Source of the DNA: Acanthaster planci
Lineage: Eukaryota > Echinodermata > Asteroidea > Valvatida > Acanthasteridae
Assembly: GCF_001949145.1 (NCBI RefSeq)
Contig: NW_019091523.1
Span: 614,076 to 630,151 of the forward strand
Direction: 5' to 3'
Length of the DNA stretch: 16,076 bases
In this document: positions 1 to 9,100 of the stretch, in pieces
Numbering within the stretch: the stretch's first letter is position 1
Layout: each line of letters starts with the position of its first letter
Made by a program: the position numbers and the translations under genes
Notes under the pieces: generated by a model
What the model saw: the letters and a program-made list of their open reading frames with translations, nothing else
Told to the model about the DNA's origin: nothing
Database searches by the model: none

Positions 1-860
1 TTACAGACTTCTGGGGGATGTGTTAGGTAACAATAGTCTAGAGTGTGTACAGGGATTGGACAGGTAAGGGGGTACCCCTCCGTCCCATATCTTGCCTGGT
101 ATAATTGAAACGAACTCGGTTGGCAAGGCTGGAACATATTGAACTCTACGTCACGTTGCTCGAGTGTAGACCTTTATCACGAGGCTACGATTTTTGTTTT
201 GGCCTTGTATATCAAACGACAAACGTACTACAACTTTACATAAAAAGGAAACAGCCTATTTCTTTCTTCAAGCAAAGCTGCCCTTGATAAAGATCCAGGA
301 TATCACCCCATACAACCTGACACGTGCGATAGCATGACGGGCCTATACCCATTTCACTTGAACACCACGTATTTGTGCAGTTCCCTCCCTACGCCTGAAG
401 AAATAAAACTCAAATTGTCAACCGAATATCTGACAATTGAAGTACATCGAATAGAGTATAGAGCACTTCAGATTAAGTGTGCCACGGGAGAAGACATTTC
501 ATAACATGTCGGAGGCCATTTTATTTCAATATTTTTGGTCAAACGATGTCACACGCTGTCTCTAATTATGCCGAGACTAATGAGCTTGATAAGAGAAAAA
601 TTGAGCCTTTATGGCATGCCCTGCTGTAGTCATCACGTTGTTCATTTTTTTCGTAACACCTTGTCTTTTTTAAAATGTCATCTCTTGGCCAGAGATCGTT
701 GGTCTCAATGAGAAAAAAAAACTTTAAAAAGCAGGTCTGTCAGAGACGGAAAAACATGTCGGAGAGGTATAATGAAATGTCTTCATCTCCAAATCCTTCC
801 AGGAACGTATATCACGGGAGGCTGACGGTACATACCCCCCTCCCCCAAATCCAATTTGGA
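1..860. other. Intergenic, no gene recognised
   Basis: Open frames here are short (60-104 codons) and have no recognisable domain, no supporting splice sites and no consistent composition. The longest plus-strand frame runs into the tandem repeat that follows and owes its length to it. I see nothing else to annotate in this stretch. Confidence 0.6.
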
Positions 861-1119
861 CTGTTGCATCAATCCGAAGTGGGTCAAAAAGGGGGAATAT
901 TAACTGTTGCATCATTCCGAAGTGGGTCAAAAAGGGGGAATATTAACTGTTGCATCAATCCGAAGTGGGTCAAAAAGGGGGAATATTAACTGTTGCATCA
1001 ATCCGAAGTGGGTCAAAAAGGGGGAATGTTAACTGTTGCATCAATCCGAAGTGGGTCAAAAAGGGGGAATATTAACTGTTGCATCAATCCGAAGTGGGTC
1101 AAAAAGGGGGGAATATTTA
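861..1119. repeat. Tandem repeat, 43-bp unit, six copies
   Basis: Six head-to-tail copies start at 861, 904, 947, 990, 1033 and 1076, always 43 bp apart. Each begins CTGTTGCATCA and contains GAAGTGGGTCAAAAAGGGGG. Copies are almost identical: copy 2 has T for A after CATCA, copy 4 has G for A in the AATATTA tail, and copy 6 gains one G and has a T where the others have A before the array breaks down. This near identity points to recent expansion, a minisatellite. Because 43 is not a multiple of three, frames crossing it are artefacts of a stop-free unit and not protein. Confidence 0.95.
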
Positions 1120-1539
1120 CATACCGCCATCACCCGGGATTTACGCCCATTCGTATTCAGGTTTCCAAGACGACAGTAGTGATGCCTGGATACGACTTCA
1201 TTCCAGGCTACAGATAATGTACCACCGTTTGGCATAGTTGAGGCTATTGTAATCTTCAATGATTTTAAGATTTTTATTGTGGAGCTCATGCCACTGATTC
1301 TCATGCCATGAGGTTCTTGACTCTGAAGCCTGGGTCAAACGTCGTGCTTCTGCCGCGTCAAATGCAAACGCGCGACAGATCGGTACTGCATAGTGTCAAA
1401 TACGTCATTCATAACATTTCGTAACATCATTCGCCGATTTCAAAATTTAACGCGTCATTCTCACCATTTCATTCTGCACTTTTACCATTCAATCCTGCAA
1501 CGCGACCTTTCCAGTCAGCAACTGCAGTGTCGAACTCAT

Positions 1540-1549
1540 GTAGGCCTAC
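1540..1549. repeat. GTAGGCCTAC palindrome, copy 1 of 3
   Basis: This is an exact ten-base palindrome that also occurs at 13574-13583 and 14485-14494. Chance would give about 0.015 copies in a window this size. It is probably a fragment or core of a dispersed repeat in this genome. Confidence 0.8.
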
Positions 1550-2250
1550 GTGGACTTTGAAAATCTTGAAGCAAGACATTTGACGCAGGCATATAAGAAT
1601 GAACGCGCGGACGTGCAGTTTCCATAGCTTTGCTCGAAGTGGTCTGCATGAGTGTATATGGAAACTGTCATCCATGAGGATACGTACTATTATTGAAGAT
1701 TTCAAAGTAGTTGGTTGTGTCGTTTATGGTTCTGAGCGAATTAAATTGCAAATACCCTAATACTCTCCTTCCGATTACATGCCTTTCAAAAACAAGGTCA
1801 GTAGGTCAGAAATTATCTTTTATTGTAATTATTATTTTCATGGGGGAGGGTAATTTTCTGTGATAATTAAATGGGATATGCAATTTTGTATGCGAACTTT
1901 AGGCTAGACTATTTCTACTTCAGTTACGAAAGCTATTTAAATTTGCAACAAATATAATGAATGAAAAATAAGGCTTATTTTTTTTCTCGATAATTCTCTC
2001 TATGCACAGCATTACTCACGACCGGAAACTGACCGACAATGCGTAATGCATCGATGGGGCGCGGGTTGTGAAGCTGTAGCAGGTCGCGGTGGATCCTAAA
2101 CGTAAATTCATGAACACGGAAAATACACAGGCAGCACACAGCACCGTTGCCAGCTTCAGTCATTAATGGGGAGGGGGTTCACAGTATCAGCTAGCTAGGG
2201 CCACATCACAGGAACAAAATATATTTTTCCTGTGTATGCTTTTTGCTGAT

Positions 2251-2292
2251 GGGGGGGGTCAGCTTCCCGCCCCTCACCCTGCCCCCCCCCCC
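2251..2292. repeat. G8 and C11 homopolymer pair
   Basis: A run of eight G (2251-2258) is followed 23 bases later by a run of eleven C (2282-2292). The two can pair as a hairpin, and either run can slip in replication and sequencing. No gene is attached to it. Confidence 0.8.
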
Positions 2293-2409
2293 GGCGACAG
2301 GCCCGCCTACACAGACAAGAAATGTCATGTTCTATGAAGTTATCGACTTCAACTGCAGAGCAGCGTGCAGGTCGTGTAGTACGAGTCGACTGATCGCTGC
2401 ATTTCCATT

Positions 2410-2490
2410 ATGCTCCTGAGCGCGGTGCGGCGCGACGGGAACCGTACAGCATTGCTTCGTTCCACGGTATTGCTCACAGTCGCGGGCGCA
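2410..2490 (+). promoter_or_regulatory. CpG-rich patch, possible promoter of the 2635 frame
   Basis: About twelve CpG dinucleotides occur in some 90 bases in an otherwise CpG-poor, AT-rich flank, with a GCGCGG...GGCGCGACGGG core. It lies about 150 bases upstream of the first ATG of the candidate two-exon gene at 2635. A promoter role is inferred from position and composition only. No TATA box is apparent at a convincing place. Confidence 0.25.
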
Positions 2491-2634
2491 AAGGGAACTT
2501 AAGAAAACTACCGGGGTTTCTTCTGAAAAAGTAAGTAGGCAAACAAATACAAGAAAGAGATTGTTTAGATCCACCTCGTAAAGACAGAACAGACTACAGA
2601 ATTTTTGCTAATTTTTGTTAACTCGCTGGAAAAA

Positions 2635-3053
2635 ATGTTCAAGTTAGAGTCGCTCTGTAGAAGAGTCGGTCAGGTGAGCAGAAGCAGAACTATTTGGTCA
2701 TTTCTGGGGCGTTACTAAAAATGGCTGATGACATAATGATGGTGCACATGTTGTAAATCTTTTGTTTTGCTTCAATTTGGTTGTTTTTTGGTTTGTTTTG
2801 TTTTTGTTTTGTTTTTTAGTTGTTTATTCTTGCGTCATCTTTTTTCTTTTTCATTTTGATTGACTTGATGTGTTCTTTGCAGTCCTTCATCAAAATGCCG
2901 GAGTCAAAGAAAAAATCTTCGTTCTGCTGAAAAAAGAAGACTGTTACTCAGAAGGCAATTAAGACCACGGATGACGCTCGGCCAGCTGACAAAATCCCCT
3001 GGAGCAGCGCACAATTTGTGTATCCAGAGAGGAAGACACAGAAGGAGTTTTAA
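2635..3053 (+). CDS. Candidate small two-exon gene with in-frame TGA (or pseudogene)
   Basis: I do not recognise this protein. Exon 1 is ATG 2635 to CAG 2673 (13 codons) followed by a GTGAGC donor. The 209-bp intron (2674-2882) ends in a long T-rich tract and TTCTTTGCAG. Exon 2 starts at 2883 in the same phase and continues for 15 codons to a TGA (2928-2930). The same frame then stays open for 40 more codons to TAA at 3051-3053. The second exon ends at a strong GTAAGT donor (3102). The product is rich in lysine and serine (a KKK run on each side of the TGA). The TGA may be a nonsense mutation (a TGG tryptophan codon is one change away), a sequencing error, a recoded codon, or proof that this is not coding. 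Both splice sites and phase are seen; expression and function are unknown. Confidence 0.3.
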
Positions 3054-3101
3054 CTGCCCGCGCTGTAACATCTGGCCAATTACTGCTTTCTGGCATGCCT
3101 G

Positions 3102-5701
3102 GTAAGTCGATAGCCACAGCGTGGCGAACGCTTGCTACGCACCATCTGTTTCACAACCACGAAACCACGAAACGATAATGGAAAAGTGTATCAAAATTTA
3201 AAAAGTTTATTTACGATGGCAAACGTAGGCCTCATATCAGGGATTTTTCTCTGTTCCTGGTCACAGCAATAATTTGTATTTAAATGCAAGCAAAAACTTC
3301 AAGTATTGCTAGGACATTACTGGTACCGCTAAGATGCAGGCAGTAATCAGGCATTTTTGGAATGTTTTCTATTATTCGTCTGACTCCGCGGCGACCATCA
3401 CCGAACGCTTTGAAGTGTCAGAGTTGCAACTCCTTCTGTGTCCTTCCTCTATGGTGTATCTCAGGCACCAACGATTCTGCAGGGCTTCGCTTTTATCTGA
3501 CGAAGATTTTTTGAACCACTCGGCTGAAATCTTCCAAGACTGAGCAAAGGGCAAGTCTAGGAGCGACTGCCACTTGAAATCTCTTCTGCAAGAGTGCTTC
3601 CAGCGAAACCAGCAACGGATAAAAAAACCTCTCTGATTCCAAGACGAAATCTCATTTAAACAGAAACCCGGCTGCAGGAATGATGGCAAACGTATGTTTT
3701 TGAAACCCTGCCAACTTTTATTTTAAAGTTGTCAAAGCAGCTTGTGTAAAGCGCACTTCGCCAAGCTGGCAAGAAAGTCATTGGACATTTGTCCAGTTGG
3801 AACATTGTACCTTTTCGGCACCAGAAAAGTAGTAAGTGTCTGGTCTAAATTGAATGGTGGCCTGCTTTGAGAGGGGGAGGTAGCACCGTGTCCTTTCTGA
3901 ATGTTTCATTTGTTAATTTCAACTACAGATCCTCGATGACCCCAAGAGGCTCAACTATTGTTAACAGTTGGACCAAATCAAGGACAAGACTGTCTGTAGT
4001 TGAGGGTTTGATTACTTCTCCCCGACATGTAAAAATTTATCAAAGAATTTGACATTGCGAGTAAATGAGTTGTCGGCAGGAAGATAACGTCTCCCTCCCC
4101 AACTGGAAATCCACCAAGGCAAACTGCATATATATGGGCTTTCCATGATACCCTGCATGCTTGCCTTAGTCGCTCTTTACTGACCTCAGTTCACCTGAAA
4201 GTGGCTTGTAAAAACCACCAGAGGACATAGACAACTAGGCGATGTTTTACCTCAGCATATCCCGGCGAAGACTAATCGACACAGCTCTGTACACCTGTGA
4301 CAAGGACCTACCACTAAACCTGTTCACCATTGGTCTGGGGTCGTTTCAAATTGAACAAAAAGCGCACATTGCATTTAAAAATATAGATGGGGTTCTAAAT
4401 ACATGTACATACATTACGTCACGCTGTATTCTGTCATCAGAAGCTACCTGACGTCATATTGTCCTTTGGCCTAAGTCACAAGCGCAGAGTTGCCAAACTG
4501 GCTGGAGAACTCTCTGGCTGGTCGCGAGTGCAACGCCAAAAGAATTAATAGAAAATGCCACTCATGTTAACACGGAGGAAGCGAAATGTGAAGTTTAGAG
4601 GCTGACGTTGTTAACACCCTAGGGTGAACTTTTGCTGTCCATGGGAAAATGTCAGGCAGTCAATATTTGCAAATGAAAAAGGCCGAAAAGGCTGGTCCTC
4701 TGGAGCGCAAAACTACATCCGCTTAGCGTCCTGCATACCCTTCTGGAGATCTCTTGAAGCTTTCTTTTCTTTTTATCATTTTGTTCACGCACTGTCTTGA
4801 CCTGGATGTTCATCAAATCAATTAAGTCAATACAATTCACATTAAAAAACAATTACAAACACTGCTTCGTATCCTGATTTGCTTATTTTTAAGGTTTCAT
4901 TGAAATGAAAATCTTACAATAAAACAAGCCATTTTCTACATATTATTAATCACCTGCATTATTAGAAAAACTAAATTAACATTTCACATGAGATAAGGTG
5001 AAGGAAATTTAAAAATACGTGTGATGCTTAAAAGTAGTAAGATAAAAAACTGCGGCAGTTGTAATTTTAAAAAACAGATAGTTTGCCAAATACATTCGAA
5101 ATATTCAGCCTCTTTTACTATAGAGTACCAAAGTGAATGCACCATCAACACAATTATGAGTGTATTATGTGTCACAATTATGTGAACTATCAGGTGAACT
5201 ATCAGGTGAACCAACATGCCCCTTTACTCCATTTGCTTGCATTGCAATTCCTGGTTCAAAATGACATCACACTTCGGTATTCTATGCTATAACATTTTTT
5301 AAAAAGAATGATGGCTGGAAATATGCATGCCACACGAGTCCTGTAAGAAATAATTGCCCTGAAAATAACTCTAGCCCATGGTACATAGATGTCTTAATAG
5401 GCAGACTTGACTTTACAGTAGAGGCATTGGCAGAGGTGCATTTTAGCACTGTTTTTCAGACAGAGACAAACTCTGGGATTTGGGGAAAATTTCCGGGGTT
5501 TGGGGGCCAAATCAATCATGTTATCTGATGCTGACACCTTGGTAGAATAAAGTTTGACCAAATCTGAACATATCAGTTGAATTACAATGATCGCTGCTGG
5601 CCAATATTCAACTGAACTGCACTTTCGGGCTCCCTTAGGAGAGAAGCATAACTTGGTATTGACCTGTTTCATTTCATCCTCCTATTCAATGCCACTTGTC
5701 T
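3102..5701. other. Non-coding stretch, includes the KLHL 3' UTR
   Basis: No coding region is convincing. The part next to 5701 must include the 3' UTR of the minus-strand kelch gene, but I found no canonical minus-strand AATAAA within about 1.9 kb of the stop. The nearest is at 3722-3717, and a variant AGTAAA lies at 5227-5222, so the transcript end is unresolved. The longest open frame (minus, 3689-3372, 105 codons) shows no domain and overlaps an equally open plus-strand frame. A 63-nt minus-strand exon-like segment (4801-4739) is discussed in the findings. Confidence 0.5.
5182..5211. repeat. Short tandem repeat, 12-bp unit
   Basis: The unit GTGAACTATCAG is repeated at 5182 and 5194, with a third partial copy GTGAAC from 5206. 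It is small and probably a slippage product. Confidence 0.8.
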
Positions 5702-6108
5702 TCACCAATTAAGGAAAGCCAAACGCATGCCATACCAGCTGCCAGGCATGCTGGTGACTGACGTCCAGCTGTCCGTGGCAGGGTCATACTTGACTGCCGT
5801 GCTCAGGCTGCGCCTGCCGTCAAACCCGCCAGCAACGTAGATCTGCCCATCCGCCACACACAGCCCGAAGCTGCTGCGCTCGTGCTTCATGGGTGCCACC
5901 TGGACCCAGCGATTGGCGGCAGGGTCGTACTTCTCGACGGTCTTGAGCCACTTCCCATTGAAGCCACCGATGGCATAGATGCAGCCGTTCACCACAGCGG
6001 CACCCACATAGGCACGGCACTCCTGTAATGGCATAACAGTGTTCCATCGGTTGCCAACGGGATCATAGCAATGAACGCTGTTGTGGTAAATGTTTTGTCC
6101 ATTGCTTC
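5702..6108 (-). CDS. KLHL coding exon 7: kelch repeats 4-6 and stop
   Basis: The acceptor TTTACTCTTAG precedes 6108. The first two bases complete a glycine codon begun in exon 6. The exon gives 134 residues, containing the last part of repeat 4, then repeats IYAIGG and IYVAGG, each with the YDP...W signature. After the last tryptophan the chain continues through MPGSWYGMRLAFLNW and ends at TGA (5704-5702). In KLHL proteins this position normally carries the strand that closes the propeller, so the stop is in the natural place. A possible GTATGG donor lies just before the end (5738-5733), but I see no further kelch exon downstream. Confidence 0.93.
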
Positions 6109-9100
6109 CTAAGAGTAAAAGCAATAAATAAATCAATGGTTAATGTTACATTTTTTTACTCGCACTGTTTACACCACATTTTTCATGAAACCTCTGCAGA
6201 CGATCAATCTTTCTTAATACCATAGTATCGTTCTTTTCAAATTGACGACATAGAAGCAAGAAGTCAATAATGAACCTCTATAAAAAAGACAATGACATAT
6301 GTAAATGTTAAGCAGTGCTCAGCAATACTGCTAGCATGAAGTACGGCATGGAATTAGCCTTGTTTCAAGAAGTTGACAAACTAGTTCAATTGGCTTCGGC
6401 TTGGGAACTAGTTTATCAACTTCTGATACCATGGAGAGCTAATATGCTGGTGCTGGCTCAACACTATCATGTGAGATTCAGTATCATATAAAATGATACT
6501 TGATCATATGATGCATGATATTTGTGTTAGTTTGAACGGCATGCATGTCATAAGATTGCACGTGTAATTTCCGGAGACATTGCCAGATCAAAGTGAGCAC
6601 TCTGTAGTCATAGAAACCCCTACAAACCCCTAGAAACGTCTTTTGTTACGATTGTGGACAGAGGTATGTTTTAAAACACCCAAGGACTGGCAGAATTGAG
6701 TTTCTAGTGCATGTCTGTGCCACCCTCGGGCCTGTGAGTGACCAGAAGAGAGTCCTATTTGGCCTCGGGAATTCAGAGAGTCCTCTTGAGGAAACAGGAC
6801 CCTTTTATGGTCACTGAGAGTCTCTAGGGGCACACAGACGTGCACTAGTAACCTCATTGCTTGTCCATACCATCCAGCAGAAATAGACCATATAATATTT
6901 GTATAGCACACCTGTACCACCGATGACATAGATGCAACCTCCTAGTACTACCGATCCCATGAATGCCTTGGCTTGCGGCAGCTCAGCGACATAGTCACAG
7001 ACCCCGCTGACCGGGCAGAACCGCTCCATGGTCTTGGAGTAGCTACTGCCATTGTGGCCGCCAAAGACGTAGCCCGCGTTGTTAAGCAGACAGGCCTGGC
7101 ATCCGTGACGCCCCTCCCTCATTGTAGCTACTTCCTGCCAGGCGTTGGCGGTCGGGCTGTAGCGCTCAACGGTGCTGATGGAACTGGATGATGTGGAGAG
7201 CCCACCTGGAGGGAGTTGAAGATATTGCTCTGGTTCATTCCAAGCCCTACTCGAAGTACAAGAGGTAATAGAACGGGCATGGCTAGACTTTTTGTAATGG
7301 GGGGACCATAAATTTATAATGGCCAGTTCAGATGGAAACAACTTTATTGCTTAAGGCTGGTCCGCAGCCAGATATTTCAAAGGTTAAGGGGGGTTGATTA
7401 CCATCCAACAATTGAGCAAATAGCAATGGATTATATATGACGAGAGAGTATGCAAATCACGGTGTCCTCAAATGTCATCATTTACACAGGCATGCTGATG
7501 GCAAAAGGATTTTCTGACGAAAACCACTGACAGGGATGTCAGTCACTATTGAAGTTACTTTTGGTTGTCCCACATGCAATCTGAATACAGCATCAGCCAC
7601 TGCAAGTCTGTGTCAGTTTCAACCAGCCACAGCTGGGATTGACAGTCATGTCTACAGGACCTGGCTGCAGCTACCAGCCATGTGGCTTCCATTGGCAAAC
7701 ATATTAATTCCAGCCATAGCCACAACTTCAGACACAGACTCAGAGTCTCAAAATAGCCTGAGTGCCACTGTCCTTATGACCTGTGACACAGGGTCAACAA
7801 ATAATTTAAATATTTACACGAGCTTTTCAGACCACACAGAAAACAGGATAGCATGGTGTACACACCTGCCACGTAGACCTGATTCCCATCGCACGCGATT
7901 CCAAATGCCGACCTCCCCAATTTCATTGCTGCGATTGGCATGTCCCCAAGCTGGCCCGACGACTGACAAGGTACTGACGCGGACCAGCAGTCGCTGTCGT
8001 CTGAGAAGATGTGGCAAGAATTCAGGGAGCACCCTTCCTGCTCCCCTCCTACTGCGAGCAACACCTGCCGGTATATTTGACAAGAAACGTGACTGAAGAT
8101 GCAGTGCCAATGCCAACATTTGCAGGGTCGGACCAATGGATCATTCCAACAAGAACACTGCTTGTGTCAAATTGTGAACACCCAGCTGCTCTTTCTAAGA
8201 ACAAGGCATGTTCCCAAATTTGGACACTGGTCTACGTGAGCCCATACTATCTTGGGAAGGGCGTGTTCCTAATAGGGGATACATCACATTCTCATCAGAA
8301 ATGCATCATCTTCCATGAGGGAGCATTCCAGAGGAAACATGAATGTTCAAACAAGTTGAGACATATCATACTCCCTGGGCATCTTTGCCAATCAAATTTA
8401 GTCCAATTTCAACACTAAGCAGCAACCCAACCGTAGATTCTTTAAACCTTTTGCAAAATTAACCAACAAGCACAATGTAAAGTTAGCAGTCCTGCTCCGC
8501 TATCGAATCCTTGAAGCTTTCAAGACAAGGACAGAAAGGAAGTACTTATGAGTTCTTACCTTCACCTTCTTCCTGTGCCCCCTGATTTGCACGGAGCTCT
8601 CTGCCTTATTGTTGACCTGCAATAGCTGGATGAGGTGCGACATAATGGTGCCCTCTTGCAATAGAATTGGCTCGGTCTCAATCTGGTCCAGCAGATACTC
8701 CGGCGAGAGGAGATGTACCGCCACATGCTTCAGGAGGGGCCAGAGCTGAGAGGCGCGCTGGGAGGGATCAAACTTGGCCCACTCAACTATGACTTGAAAA
8801 ACCTGGTTAAGGGAGTGAGTTCAAGTTATCTCTACTTCACAGGTACGTGGCTATCCGGGATACACAGTGGTACTTGCCCAGTTGCTTGGCATCACATCAA
8901 GCACCATCCAAACTACATGTATGTTTCCTAATCCAAACAATACAAAGCTACGGACTTGAAACCCTGACCCCGAGGACATTTGAAAAACTTTGTTACAATG
9001 GGAGATTCAGAATTGTTAGGCATGGACTGAATACTTGGGTGTCAATGAAGGTTGCCTGACAGATTAGAGTAGCCACCAGAGAGTCGTTCGTGTGGGTGTA

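Larger units (their letters stand above)
1120..2634. other. Intergenic, no gene recognised
   Basis: No open frame here shows a domain or a plausible exon structure. Notable local features are a degenerate 50-bp duplication near 1404-1471 (CGTCATTC...CATTTC occurs twice), the palindrome at 1540-1549, the G and C runs at 2251-2292, and a CpG-rich patch at about 2410-2490. All are annotated or noted separately. Confidence 0.5.
6109..6911 (-). other. KLHL intron 6 (803 bp, phase 1)
   Basis: The donor is CAG/GTGTGC at 6911 and the acceptor CTTAG at 6109. The intron holds two hairpins (6369-6423, 6465-6520) and the first fold-back element (6704-6848). No other gene is seen in it. Confidence 0.85.

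Noticed and set aside
861-1119. CRISPR array
   Set aside because: The whole 43-bp unit repeats with no unique spacers, and the DNA is eukaryotic.
675-1217. Plus-strand frames across the 43-bp repeat
   Set aside because: They are open because the repeat unit lacks stops in the frames used; the unit length is not a multiple of three, so the product would change frame every copy.
3372-3689. 105-codon minus-strand frame
   Set aside because: Overlaps an open plus-strand frame, has no domain, and its composition does not resemble the KLHL exons.
5702-5745. KLHL truncated at its C-terminus
   Set aside because: Six kelch repeats are already complete, and the tail after the last tryptophan matches where KLHL proteins normally end.
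6811-7341. 176-codon minus-strand frame as a separate kelch protein
   Set aside because: Only 7205-6912 is exon 6. The ends of the frame are translated intron past consensus splice sites.
7536-8096. 186-codon plus-strand open frame
   Set aside because: It reads through the CAGCCA-rich intron and antisense to KLHL exon 5. It has no domain, and the minus strand has clear protein homology there.
8011-8418. 135-codon plus-strand frame
   Set aside because: Its start is antisense to exon 5 and the rest is intron 4. No recognisable content.
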